Shown in pieces: positions 24,425 to 33,249 of a stretch of 64,000 bases of DNA. The stretch is from an uncultured Eubacteriales bacterium. GTDB taxonomy: Bacteria > Bacillota > Clostridia > Christensenellales > Aristaeellaceae. Under the pieces are notes generated by a model. That model had not been told where the DNA came from, did no database searches, and worked only from the letters and a program-made list of their open reading frames with translations. Position numbers and translations under genes: made by a program. How positions within the stretch are numbered: position 1 is the stretch's first letter; every line of letters begins with the position of its first letter. The stretch spans positions 1 through 64,000 of the forward strand of contig URUF01000006.1 of assembly GCA_900550955.1 (NCBI GenBank), read 5' to 3'.

Positions 24425-24664
24425 ATTCCCCAGAATGAAGAAGGAGTGTGATATCGCCGTGGACGGCGATCCTGCCAGCCCGATGACCCCGCTTTGTTTC
24501 CACGCGGGCGATTCTGCGCGTGTTCACGCTCCCTGTGCGTATGGCGGCTATGCGGATGGCCGCCTGTTTGCCTATCCGCAAAAATGGAACGCTGCGCCGT
24601 TTCCCGCCCCCAAAGGGGGCGGGCCTGTTTGCCGCAGCCGTTTTGTGAAGGAGGATCCCTAAAC
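24425..24664 (+). promoter_or_regulatory. Long structured 5' leader of the CNNM/CorC gene
   Basis: Successive hairpins can be drawn: ATCGCCG with CGGCGAT (near 24453-24470), CCCGC with GCGGG (24488-24508), GGCGGC with GCCGCC (24543-24563) and a nine-base CCCGCCCCC/GGGGGCGGG stem with an AAA loop (24604-24624). AAGGAGG follows. It does not match the M-box or another riboswitch consensus I can recall. A reading frame runs through it and stops just before the ATG, but its sequence looks non-coding and no ribosome site fits. Regulation by metal level is a guess from the downstream gene. Confidence 0.4.
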
Positions 24665-25915
24665 ATGTCCACGCAGGAGGCCCTTATGCAAATTGGGCTC
24701 ATGGCGGTGCTGGTAGCGTTGTCCGCTTTCTTTTCCGCTACGGAAACCGCCTTTTCTTCCCTGAACCGCGCCAGGCTAAAAAGCCTGGCAGAGCACGGCA
24801 AAAAGCGCGCCGCCGAGGCCCTAGCCCTGGAGGAACGCTACGACGAGCTGCTTTCCACCATTCTGGTGGGCAATAACATTGTAAACATCGCGCTGGCGTC
24901 CGTCGGCACGGTGGTATTCGTCAGCTGGATTGGCAGCGCGGGCGTTAGCGTGTCCACCGCGGTCATCACCGTCGTGGTGCTAATTTTCGGCGAAATCTCG
25001 CCCAAAAGCCTGGCCAAGGAAGCGCCCGAGCGCTTCGCGATGGCCGTATGCCCCGTTGTGCGCGGGCTGATGACGGTGCTCAAGCCCGTCAACTGGCTGT
25101 TTTCCAAATGGAAGCAGCTTCTGCGCCGCATGTTTAGCGTGCAGGAGGAGCCTTCCTTCACGCAGGACGAGCTGCTCACCCTTGTGGAGGAGGCCGAGCA
25201 GGAGGGCGGCATGAACGCCGATGAAAGCGAGCTTTTGAAAAGCGCCATCGAATTCCACGACCTGGATGTGAGCGATATCCTCACCCCCCGCGTGCGGGTG
25301 GAGGGCGTGCCGCTGGAAAGCGCCCCCAAGGAGGCCGCCGACCGGTTTGAGGAAAGCGGCTATTCGCGCCTGCCCGTGTATGAGGAAACGCTGGACCATA
25401 TTGTGGGCGTTATTCATCAGAAGGATTTTTACAACCGCGTGCGCAAGGGCGGGGACTTTGGCATGGCGCAAATTATGAAAAAGCCCGTGTATGTGACTCC
25501 CTCCGCCAAGATCAGCGATACGCTGCGCCTTTTGCAGCGCACGCAGTCCCAAATGGCCGTGGTTGCGGACGAATACGGCGGCACCGTTGGCATCGTAACC
25601 ATGGAGGATATTCTGGAAGAGCTCGTCGGCGAGATCTGGGACGAGCACGACGAGGTGGAGGAGCCCTTCCGCTTCATCAACGACGCAACCTGCCGCGCCC
25701 TTGGTTCAGCTGATCCCGAGGAGCTGTTTGAACAGCTGAACATAGACGCGCAAACCGAGGCTAGCACCGTTGGCGGCTGGGTGATGGAAATGACCGAAAG
25801 CGTGCCCAAGCCCGGCGACAGCTTTGATTGCGGCGGCTGGCACGCCGTGGTGCTCAAAACCGACGGCCGCCACGTGCAGGAAATTGAGCTGCGCAAGGCT
25901 TCGGTTCCCGCTTGA
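24665..25915 (+). CDS. CNNM/HlyC-CorC-type transporter with CBS domains
   Basis: A 416-residue membrane protein of the CNNM/CorC family, associated with Mg2+ (or Co2+) efflux and sometimes labelled hemolysin-like. Domains in order: CNNM transmembrane domain (residues about 5-180, with SAFFSATETAFSSLN and GEISPKSLAKE), a CBS pair (about 200-325, with ILTPRVRVEGVPL, SRLPVYEETLDHIVGVI and VVADEYGGTVGIVTMEDILEELVGE split between them), and the C-terminal CorC/HlyC domain (about 340-412). AAGGAGG lies ten bases before the ATG. It is the first gene after a long leader and is 37 bases upstream of argH. Confidence 0.93.
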   Translation: MSTQEALMQIGLMAVLVALSAFFSATETAFSSLNRARLKSLAEHGKKRAAEALALEERYDELLSTILVGNNIVNIALASVGTVVFVSWIGSAGVSVSTAVITVVVLIFGEISPKSLAKEAPERFAMAVCPVVRGLMTVLKPVNWLFSKWKQLLRRMFSVQEEPSFTQDELLTLVEEAEQEGGMNADESELLKSAIEFHDLDVSDILTPRVRVEGVPLESAPKEAADRFEESGYSRLPVYEETLDHIVGVIHQKDFYNRVRKGGDFGMAQIMKKPVYVTPSAKISDTLRLLQRTQSQMAVVADEYGGTVGIVTMEDILEELVGEIWDEHDEVEEPFRFINDATCRALGSADPEELFEQLNIDAQTEASTVGGWVMEMTESVPKPGDSFDCGGWHAVVLKTDGRHVQEIELRKASVPA

Positions 25916-25952
25916 TAGGTACCCGCAAATTGATTTAGAACAGGAAGGATTT

Positions 25953-27349
<1,397 letters not shown>

Positions 27350-27353
<4 letters not shown>

Positions 27354-28414
27354 GCGCCGGCGCCCGGCGCGAGAGCTGGCTGGACGCCCTGCGCATCCTG
27401 GCGGCCTTTTGGGTCATCGTGAACCATACCAACAGCTATGTGTTCAAAGCCGCCGCGCCCGGGCAGGCGGAATGGTGGCTGTCCATCGCGCTATATTACC
27501 TAAGCAAAACCGCGGTGCCGCTGTTTGTAATGATCTCCGGCGCATGCCTGCTGCCCAAGCAGGACGGCTGGCGTGCGGCCGGCCGCCGCGCCCTGCGCGT
27601 GCTTTTGGTGCTGCTGGTTTTTTCCTACGGCTATTATGCCTATGACGCGTGGGTGAACTGGGGCCTGTGGCCTCGCCTTGCCAATATAGGCGCGTTTGGG
27701 ACCCTGGTTTGGACGCAGCAGATTACCGATTCGTTCTGGTATCTGTACTTCTACCTTGGCCTTATGGCGATGCTGCCGCTTTTGCAGCGGCTGGCGCATG
27801 CCCTGCGCAGGCGGGATCTTTTGTGCCTGCTGGGCGCATGCTTTGCGCTGGATGGGCTGTGGCCGCTGATTGCGCACTACGTGCCGCAGCTTGCGCCGCC
27901 CTCCTTCTTTCAAGCGCCGCTGTATACCACCTATATTGGGCTGTTTTTCGCCGGGCATTGGGTGCGCGGCCTAAAAGCGCCCACGCGCAGGCAGATGCTG
28001 GGCGCGGGGCTTGGGCTGGCCGTGAGCCTTGTGGTGAGCGTCGCGCTTACCCGCATCGAATACGGCCTGGTAGCCCCAGGCGAAAAATACTGGTTCATGG
28101 ACGACCGCCTGCACCCCGCCCTGCCCACGGTTTTGGCGGCCGTATGCGCCATGGCGCTATTCAAGGGCTGGCTGGCGCGGCCCATGGGAGAGCGGGCCTC
28201 CCGTGCGCTTACGGAGCTGGGCGGCTGCGCCTTTGGCGTGTATCTGGTGCAGGATTGGCTAATCGCGCAAAGCCGCTACCGGCTGTTTGCGCCGCTGTGC
28301 GGGGTTTTGCCTGCTTTTCTTTCGGCTGTCCTTTGGGAAATAGCCGTGTTTGCCGCGGCGCTTGGCGTAGCATGGCTGCTCAGGCGAATGCCCGGGCTGA
28401 AAAAGCTGTTATAA
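27350..28414 (+). CDS. Acyltransferase 3 family membrane protein
   Basis: A 354-residue integral membrane O-acyltransferase (OafA/WecH type). The N-terminus has the usual RRESWLDALRILAAFWVIVNHT with the catalytic His, then about ten TM helices, and CAFGVYLVQDWLI near the end. These enzymes transfer acyl groups, often acetyl, to cell-surface glycans or peptidoglycan. The ATG overlaps the argH stop by four bases, so it is expressed with argH and the CNNM gene although no shared pathway is evident. Confidence 0.88.
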
Positions 28415-28422
28415 CCAACAAA

Positions 28423-28462
28423 CCGCTTCGGGGCTGGCTTACGGCTCCCGGAGCGGCTTTTC
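28423..28462 (+). terminator. Possible terminator of the CNNM-argH operon
   Basis: CCGCTTCGGGG and CCCGGAGCGG form an imperfect stem followed by CTTTTC. The right arm lies inside the end of the convergent GNAT gene. Confidence 0.4.
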
Positions 28463-28927
28463 AAACACCTCATATTCGTGCCCATAGAGCGGCGCGTTGC
28501 ATACATAGCGGTACCCGGCCCCTGTATACAGGCCGTGCGCAATTACGTTGCGCGCGTCGCACAGCAGGTGCACGGCGCGGTAGCCCAGCGCCCGGGCCAG
28601 GCTTTCGGCCGCGCGCAGCAGCAGCCTGCCCTCGCCCCGGCCCTGCCTGCCGGGCGAAAGGCACAGGCGGCACAGCACGCAGGGCACTACGGTAAACTGA
28701 AAGCCCAACGGCATGTCCTCAATATCGTCCCAGCGCAGAAGGGTTGCCGCGGCCAGCAGCGCCCCTCCCTCCCGCCAAACATAAAGGGTTCCCTCCCGTA
28801 TGTCCCCGGCAACGATCCCGGCGTTGGGATAGGTATCGTCCCAGCAGGAGGTTCCCTTCTTCGCGCAGGCGCGGTAAAGGGCTAGAACGTCCGGCGCATC
28901 CGTGGGAACGGCCTGTATCAGCTGCAT
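28439..28927 (-). CDS. GNAT N-acetyltransferase
   Basis: A 162-residue GNAT-fold protein. The acetyl-CoA binding segment is CLSPGRQGRGEGRLLLRAAE around residues 94-113, containing QGRGEG; the C-terminal ARNVIAHGLYTGAGYRYV element is the usual last helix and strand. The start MQLIQAVPTDAPDV has GGAG nine bases upstream. A promoter (28986-29014) sits immediately upstream of the hairpin that also terminates noc. Substrate unknown. Confidence 0.85.
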   Translation of the reverse strand: MQLIQAVPTDAPDVLALYRACAKKGTSCWDDTYPNAGIVAGDIREGTLYVWREGGALLAAATLLRWDDIEDMPLGFQFTVVPCVLCRLCLSPGRQGRGEGRLLLRAAESLARALGYRAVHLLCDARNVIAHGLYTGAGYRYVCNAPLYGHEYEVFEKPLREP

Positions 28928-28946
28928 GGCTCTGTCTCCGTCAATC

Positions 28947-28982
28947 AAAAAATCCGGCGCGCCGCTTGGAGGCGCGCGCCGG
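28947..28982 (-). terminator. Terminator of the radC-rsmG-noc operon
   Basis: CCGGCGCGCC pairs with GGCGCGCGCCGG and is followed on the minus strand by ATTTTTTG. It is 37 bases past the noc stop. Confidence 0.75.
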
Positions 28983-28985
28983 AAC

Positions 28986-29014
28986 ATTATAGCGTTTCCA
29001 AAGTCGTTTGGCAA
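28986..29014 (-). promoter_or_regulatory. Promoter of the GNAT gene
   Basis: TTGCCA, 17-base spacer, TATAAT on the minus strand. The expected start of transcription falls inside the terminator hairpin, so messages from this promoter would lack part of the stem and escape termination. Confidence 0.6.
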
Positions 29015-29019
29015 CCGGC

Positions 29020-29775
29020 TCATTTTCCTCCCGCGGCGAAGGTGGGCACGGTAATGCGCACCTCGGCCACGCGCTTGCCCACGTTTACCTGCATGGCGGC
29101 GTCCAGCCCGGCGTCGCGCATCTGCTCCACAATGCCGCGGATGGCGTTCACATACAGGCGGTAATCGCGCATAAGCGGCTTCATGCGCCCGCCGCCGGTC
29201 ATAGGCACCGGCATGTGCGATAGCACATCGTCAATCAGCTTTTCCGTTTCCTTCACGCTGAGCCCTCCATCCATGACATGCTTGAGCACGCGCAGCCGTC
29301 CCTGTAACCCAGGCACGCGCAACAGCTCCTGCGCATACCGCTCGCACAGGCCGTGCTCCCGAAGCATTCCCGCCGTTTCCTCCCCCAGGTTGTTCAGGCG
29401 CAGCTTGCGGCGCACGGTCGCGGGCGTGCGGCCGATGCGCGCCGCAAGCTCCTGCGTGGTAAGCCCGCAGCGTATCAGCCCGCGGTACTCCTCCGCCTCG
29501 TCCAGATAATGCAGCGTGCCCCGCATGAGCTTGTCCAGCAGGCGGCTGATGCGCTCGTCCACGCTCTCATTGGGATTGAGCACCGCATCCACGCACAGCT
29601 GGCCCGCCTCGCGCATACGGCGCAGGCGTTCGCGCCCGCTCAGCAGCGTATAGCGTCCGTCGGCGCGCTGCGCCAGGCGCACTTCCCCTTCCGCGCCCTC
29701 GCCCACCTCGCCCTCCCAGGGCTCCACAATCTCATCAATGGGCACCCAGCGTACCTGATTGGCCGTTGCCTGCAT
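29020..29775 (-). CDS. Noc-like ParB-family protein
   Basis: A 251-residue ParB/Noc family protein: ParB N-terminal domain (residues about 8-95), a helix-turn-helix at about 104-125 (LTTQELAARIGRTPATVRRK), and a C-terminal region with a coiled dimer segment. Noc binds DNA and the membrane to block division over the nucleoid, and its gene normally neighbours rsmG as here. The CTP-binding box, GERRLRA in most ParB proteins, reads SGRERLRRMREA, so CTP switching may be altered. The far C-terminus does not resemble the usual ParB end closely. No soj/parA is in the window. Confidence 0.75.
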   Translation of the reverse strand: MQATANQVRWVPIDEIVEPWEGEVGEGAEGEVRLAQRADGRYTLLSGRERLRRMREAGQLCVDAVLNPNESVDERISRLLDKLMRGTLHYLDEAEEYRGLIRCGLTTQELAARIGRTPATVRRKLRLNNLGEETAGMLREHGLCERYAQELLRVPGLQGRLRVLKHVMDGGLSVKETEKLIDDVLSHMPVPMTGGGRMKPLMRDYRLYVNAIRGIVEQMRDAGLDAAMQVNVGKRVAEVRITVPTFAAGGK

Positions 29776-29937
29776 AGCACAGCCCCCTTCATCTGCGGAG
29801 TTGAACGCGCCCGCGCGCCCCGCGTGCCCTCCCCCTTGACACGCGAAGCCCTGCGGGCGCGTCCATGCCTGTTTGTTTCCCCATGTGAAAGGGCTTATCC
29901 TGCTTGGCCTTCCGGCCTTTCGTGCGCCAGGATGCGA

Positions 29938-29968
29938 CAGGGGCGCGCCGCGTTTTGGCGCGCCCCTG
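29938..29968. repeat. Strong GC-rich inverted repeat between rsmG and noc
   Basis: A perfect 12-base stem (CAGGGGCGCGCC with GGCGCGCCCCTG, loop GCGTTTT). No T-run follows on the rsmG strand, so it is probably an mRNA processing or stabilising hairpin, not a terminator. The rest of the 217-base gap shows no gene. Confidence 0.6.
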
Positions 29969-29992
29969 AAGGCATTTTGTCGTTTTTTCCGG

Positions 29993-30739
29993 CTATTTCA
30001 CGAAACCGCCGAGCGGTTCCCGGACGGGCGTGCCGGCCTTTCGAGGATATTGTCGAACGGTTTTTTGCTCCTTTTGGCACAGGAGCACGCAATGCCGCCA
30101 CTCCGGCTGGGAGGGTATGTCCACCGGCAGCGCGCTGATGGCCCCGCCGCCAAGCAGCTTTGCCGCGCGCGCCCCCGCCTCCAGCTCCGCCCCGGCGGCG
30201 GGGCCCTTGTAACAACCCATGTGGCCGCCCACGCGCACAAAGGGCAAAAGCAGCTCGCACAATACGGGCAGCGGAGCCACCGCGCGGGCCACCGCCACGT
30301 CATACCGTTCGCGGTGCGCGGGGTCGCGCCCGCCGTCTTCGGCGCGCGCATGCACCAGCCGCACGTTTTCCAGGCCCAGGTCCTCCACCACGGCGGCCAG
30401 GAAGTTTACGCGCTTACCCAGCGCGTCCAGGAGCGTCACCTGCAAGTCCGGCCTGGCAATCGCCAGCGGCAATCCGGGAAAGCCCGCGCCGCTGCCCACG
30501 TCAATCAGGCTGGCCCCCTGGGGAAACAACCCCTCCAGTCGAAGCGGCGCCAGCGAATCCGCATAGAGCCGGTCCGCCGCCACGGCAAAGTCCGTATCGC
30601 CCGTCAGGTTCATGCGCGCGTTCCAGCCGCACAAAAGCGTGTGGTAACGCGCAATCCGCCCGGGCGTGCGCCCGTCGCAGCAAATGCCCAGCCCTTCAAT
30701 GCGCGCTTGCATCTGCGCGCTCCACGCCCGCTCCGTCAC
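29993..30739 (-). CDS. rsmG: 16S rRNA (guanine-527-N7)-methyltransferase
   Basis: A 248-residue RsmG (GidB) protein, which methylates G527 of 16S rRNA. Family features: WNARMNLTGDTD, DSLAPLRL, SAM motif LIDVGSGAGFPGLPLAI, VTLLDALGKRVNFL, HARAEDGGRDPAHRERYDV and VARAVAPLPVLCELLLP. The start is uncertain: a GTG overlapping the upstream stop (GTGA) gives an N-terminus of family-typical length; an ATG at 30712 would be nine codons shorter. It is coupled to the YdcF-like gene and lies 217 bases before noc. Confidence 0.92.
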   Translation of the reverse strand: MTERAWSAQMQARIEGLGICCDGRTPGRIARYHTLLCGWNARMNLTGDTDFAVAADRLYADSLAPLRLEGLFPQGASLIDVGSGAGFPGLPLAIARPDLQVTLLDALGKRVNFLAAVVEDLGLENVRLVHARAEDGGRDPAHRERYDVAVARAVAPLPVLCELLLPFVRVGGHMGCYKGPAAGAELEAGARAAKLLGGGAISALPVDIPSQPEWRHCVLLCQKEQKTVRQYPRKAGTPVREPLGGFVK

Positions 30740-31362
30740 AGCTTCAGCCCCAGGTACTTCACGCCCCAATACTTCACCCATGCCAACGCCTCTCGAATAT
30801 GGTTTTTGAACCAGAAGGAAAACTCCGGCCTGCACTTGCTGCCCGCGCCCTGGGGCGCAAGGCCCGCGTCGCGCGCAATGGCCAGAGCGCGCGGCAGGTG
30901 ATAATCGCTGGTTACAATCAACGGCCGCTCGCAGCCCTTATCCTGCAATATTTTCCACGCGTTGCGTATGTTCTCCTTGGTATCGGCGCTAACCGGCTCG
31001 CTGATCACATGTTCCTCCGGCAAGCCCTCTGCAAGCAGCACAGCGCGCATTACGTCGCCCTCCGGCGCGGGCTCCTTGCCTCCCTGGCCGCCGCATACCA
31101 CCATGTAGCAGGGGTTCTTTTCATAGCATTCCTTGGCCTTATCCAGCCGCCAGCGCAGCTGCAAAGAGGGTTCGCCCGAGGGCAGCACCTGCGCGCCCAA
31201 TACGATGATGCCGTCATACGCTTCCGCCTGTGGCACGTTAACCTCCCAATAGCACACCAGCCCAATCAACGCGGCGCAGCACACAACGCCTGCAACCATA
31301 AGCCATGCCAGCGCCCATAGCAACCGTCTGACAAGCCAGCCTCCCGTTTTCTTCCTTCGCAT
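30736..31362 (-). CDS. YdcF/SanA-like DUF218 membrane-anchored protein
   Basis: A 208-residue protein with an N-terminal TM anchor (residues about 12-38) and a DUF218 domain outside or at the membrane: DGIIVLGAQVLPSGEPSL, VVCGGQGGKEPAPEGDVM, DTKENIRNAWKIL and IVTSDYHLPRAL. DUF218 proteins (SanA, YdcF, ElyC) bind nucleotides or lipid-linked precursors and affect the envelope. GAGGGAG precedes the ATG. It lies three bases after radC and overlaps rsmG. Confidence 0.88.
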   Translation of the reverse strand: MRRKKTGGWLVRRLLWALAWLMVAGVVCCAALIGLVCYWEVNVPQAEAYDGIIVLGAQVLPSGEPSLQLRWRLDKAKECYEKNPCYMVVCGGQGGKEPAPEGDVMRAVLLAEGLPEEHVISEPVSADTKENIRNAWKILQDKGCERPLIVTSDYHLPRALAIARDAGLAPQGAGSKCRPEFSFWFKNHIREALAWVKYWGVKYLGLKL

Positions 31363-31365
31363 GGA

Positions 31366-32145
31366 TTACTCCCTCGTTACTTTCGCTTGCTTTTCCAGCC
31401 TGGCGCGTATCACAACCTCGGCGGAGGAATCCGCAACGCAGGTATATACGCTATCATTGGCTTTTTTCTGCTCGATAAGCCCCGCGCCCACCATGCTAAG
31501 CGCTCTGCCCTGGGCGACGATGACATGATCGGCCAAATAAACGTCGATGCTTTGCAGCAGCCCAAGCAGCGCGCGCGTCATATCCACATCCTGCCTGGAT
31601 GGAACCACCGACCCGCCCGGGTGATTATGGCACAGCAGCACGGAGTGCGCGTTATGCCTAAGCACCGCCTCCGCCACCACGCGCGGATAGGCCGGCACTT
31701 CCACCAGCGTGCCGCGCGCGATAAGCACATCCTTAATCAGCCGCATCTGCCCATCCAGGCACACGACATAAAAATGCTCCTCCCGAAGGCCGTCCAGCAG
31801 GCGCAGGCAATGCCGTTCCGCCATGCCGCGGTTGGAGATAAGCTCCCTTTCGCCCGCGCGGCTCCATTCCACCCTGCGGGCCACCTGCGAAAACAGGCTT
31901 AGGAAGGCGGATGCATACGCGCCCATGCCGTCCACCTTGGAAAGCTCCTCCACGGAAGCCTCCAGCACGCCGTGCAGCGAGCCAAAGCGGTCTATCAGCG
32001 CATGCGCCAGAGGGTTTACGTTTCGCTGCGGAATGGCGTAAAACAGCATAAGCTCCAGCACCTCGTGATCCGCAAAACCGTCCAGGCCATGCCGCAAAAA
32101 CCTTTCCCTCATGCGTTGCCTGTGCCCGGAATGCTCGCCCGCCAT
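31366..32145 (-). CDS. radC: RadC-family JAB/MPN protein
   Basis: A 259-residue RadC protein: N-terminal helix-hairpin-helix region (GHRQRMRERFLRHGLDGF, VDGMGAYAS) and a C-terminal MPN+/JAB domain with the metal motif HNHPGGSVVPSRQDVDMT. The family is conserved widely; the proposed role in DNA repair is unproven and it is probably a metal hydrolase. It is the first gene of the radC-ydcF-rsmG-noc operon, with a promoter at 32175-32204. Confidence 0.9.
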   Translation of the reverse strand: MAGEHSGHRQRMRERFLRHGLDGFADHEVLELMLFYAIPQRNVNPLAHALIDRFGSLHGVLEASVEELSKVDGMGAYASAFLSLFSQVARRVEWSRAGERELISNRGMAERHCLRLLDGLREEHFYVVCLDGQMRLIKDVLIARGTLVEVPAYPRVVAEAVLRHNAHSVLLCHNHPGGSVVPSRQDVDMTRALLGLLQSIDVYLADHVIVAQGRALSMVGAGLIEQKKANDSVYTCVADSSAEVVIRARLEKQAKVTRE

Positions 32146-32174
32146 GCTTCCGCCCCCTTTTGCGCCGCTACGTT

Positions 32175-32204
32175 AGTATAGCATAAAATGCCGCCGTTGT
32201 ACAA
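32175..32204 (-). promoter_or_regulatory. Promoter of the radC operon
   Basis: TTGTAC, 18-base spacer, TATACT on the minus strand, about 30 bases before the ATG. Confidence 0.5.
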
Positions 32205-32317
32205 ACCGCCGCGCCACTTGTAACAATTTGCCCGGCCGTTTCCGCTCAAGGCCCGCGCAGGACGGTTTTTTCCAAAAACAACCCGCGCAAATGCAGAAAA
32301 AAACAATGTTCAGGGGG

Positions 32318-32346
32318 TTTAATCCGGCGTTGGCATGATGTATAAT
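32318..32346 (+). promoter_or_regulatory. Promoter of the cdaA operon
   Basis: A perfect TATAAT with a weak TTTAAT 17 bases upstream, 46 bases before the cdaA start. Confidence 0.5.
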
Positions 32347-32391
32347 AAAAAGCGGTATATGTACTTTCGCAAACGGCTGGGAGGGGAACAC

Positions 32392-33249
32392 ATGCAAACC
32401 TTATGGACGCAGATCCGTACCTTGCTTTGGAACGTGTTCAACCGCCCCACCATCGCCGATATTCTGGATATCCTCATCGTGGCGTTTTTGCTTTACGAGC
32501 TGCTTATGCTCACCCGGGAAACCCGCGCCAGCGCCGTTCTCAAGGGCCTGGTTACGCTGGTGGTGGCCAGCTGGGTAAGCGACCTTTTGGGCCTTACGGC
32601 GCTGAACTGGGTTTTGCGCAACGTGGTGAACAACGGCGCGGTGGTGCTGGTAATTTTGTTCCAGCCGGAGCTGCGCAAGGCGCTGGAGCAGCTGGGCCGC
32701 GGCGCGATACACAAAACCTCCCCCGGTACGGATATGGAAGAAAGCTCCCATATTGTGCGTGAAATTACCAACTGCCTGCTCACCCTGAGCCGCCGCCGCG
32801 TGGGCGCGCTGATTGTGATTGAGCAGCGCATCGGCCTAAAGGATATCGTGGAAACGGGCACCACGCTCAATTCACAGATTTCCTCGGCCCTGCTGGAAAA
32901 TATTTTTGAGCCCAACACGCCGCTGCACGACGGCGCGGTGCTGATTCGCGGCACGCGCATCATGGCGGCCGCCTGCATTTTAAGCCTTAGCGAGGGCAAG
33001 GGCATTAGCCGCGAGCTGGGCACCCGCCACCGCGCGGCCCTTGGCATTACCGAAACCACCGACGCGATCTCCCTTATCGTAAGCGAAGAAACCGGCACCA
33101 TCTCCATGGCGCGCGACGGCAGGCTGACCCGCCATTTGGACCGCGCCGCGCTTGAGGACGTGCTTACCTCCATCTACCATCAGAAGGAAACCGGGCTATG
33201 GTCCACCCTGATGGAAAAGACACGCCGTCGGAAAGGAGGCGCGGCATGA
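32392..33249 (+). CDS. cdaA: Diadenylate cyclase CdaA
   Basis: A 285-residue membrane-bound c-di-AMP synthase. Three N-terminal TM segments (residues about 15-80) precede the DAC (DisA_N) domain with FQPELRKALEQLGRG, the DGA motif in NTPLHDGAVLIRG and the RHR motif in ELGTRHRAALGITE; the active site joins two ATP into c-di-AMP. The start MQTLWTQIRTLLW follows GGGAGGGG. It is the first gene of an operon with cdaR, whose ATG overlaps its stop. CdaR normally regulates this enzyme; c-di-AMP controls potassium and osmolyte balance and wall homeostasis. Confidence 0.96.
   Translation: MQTLWTQIRTLLWNVFNRPTIADILDILIVAFLLYELLMLTRETRASAVLKGLVTLVVASWVSDLLGLTALNWVLRNVVNNGAVVLVILFQPELRKALEQLGRGAIHKTSPGTDMEESSHIVREITNCLLTLSRRRVGALIVIEQRIGLKDIVETGTTLNSQISSALLENIFEPNTPLHDGAVLIRGTRIMAAACILSLSEGKGISRELGTRHRAALGITETTDAISLIVSEETGTISMARDGRLTRHLDRAALEDVLTSIYHQKETGLWSTLMEKTRRRKGGAA

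Noticed and set aside
24294..24662. An open frame through the CNNM leader ending four bases before the ATG.
   Set aside because: No plausible start with a ribosome site, composition unlike a real protein; the hairpins favour a structured leader.
27649..28695. A 348-codon plus-strand frame overlapping the acyltransferase.
   Set aside because: Shifted frame of the acyltransferase; the membrane-protein frame has the catalytic motif and a coupled start.
29938..29968. The 12-base inverted repeat after rsmG, considered as a terminator.
   Set aside because: No T-run follows on the minus strand, so termination is not supported.
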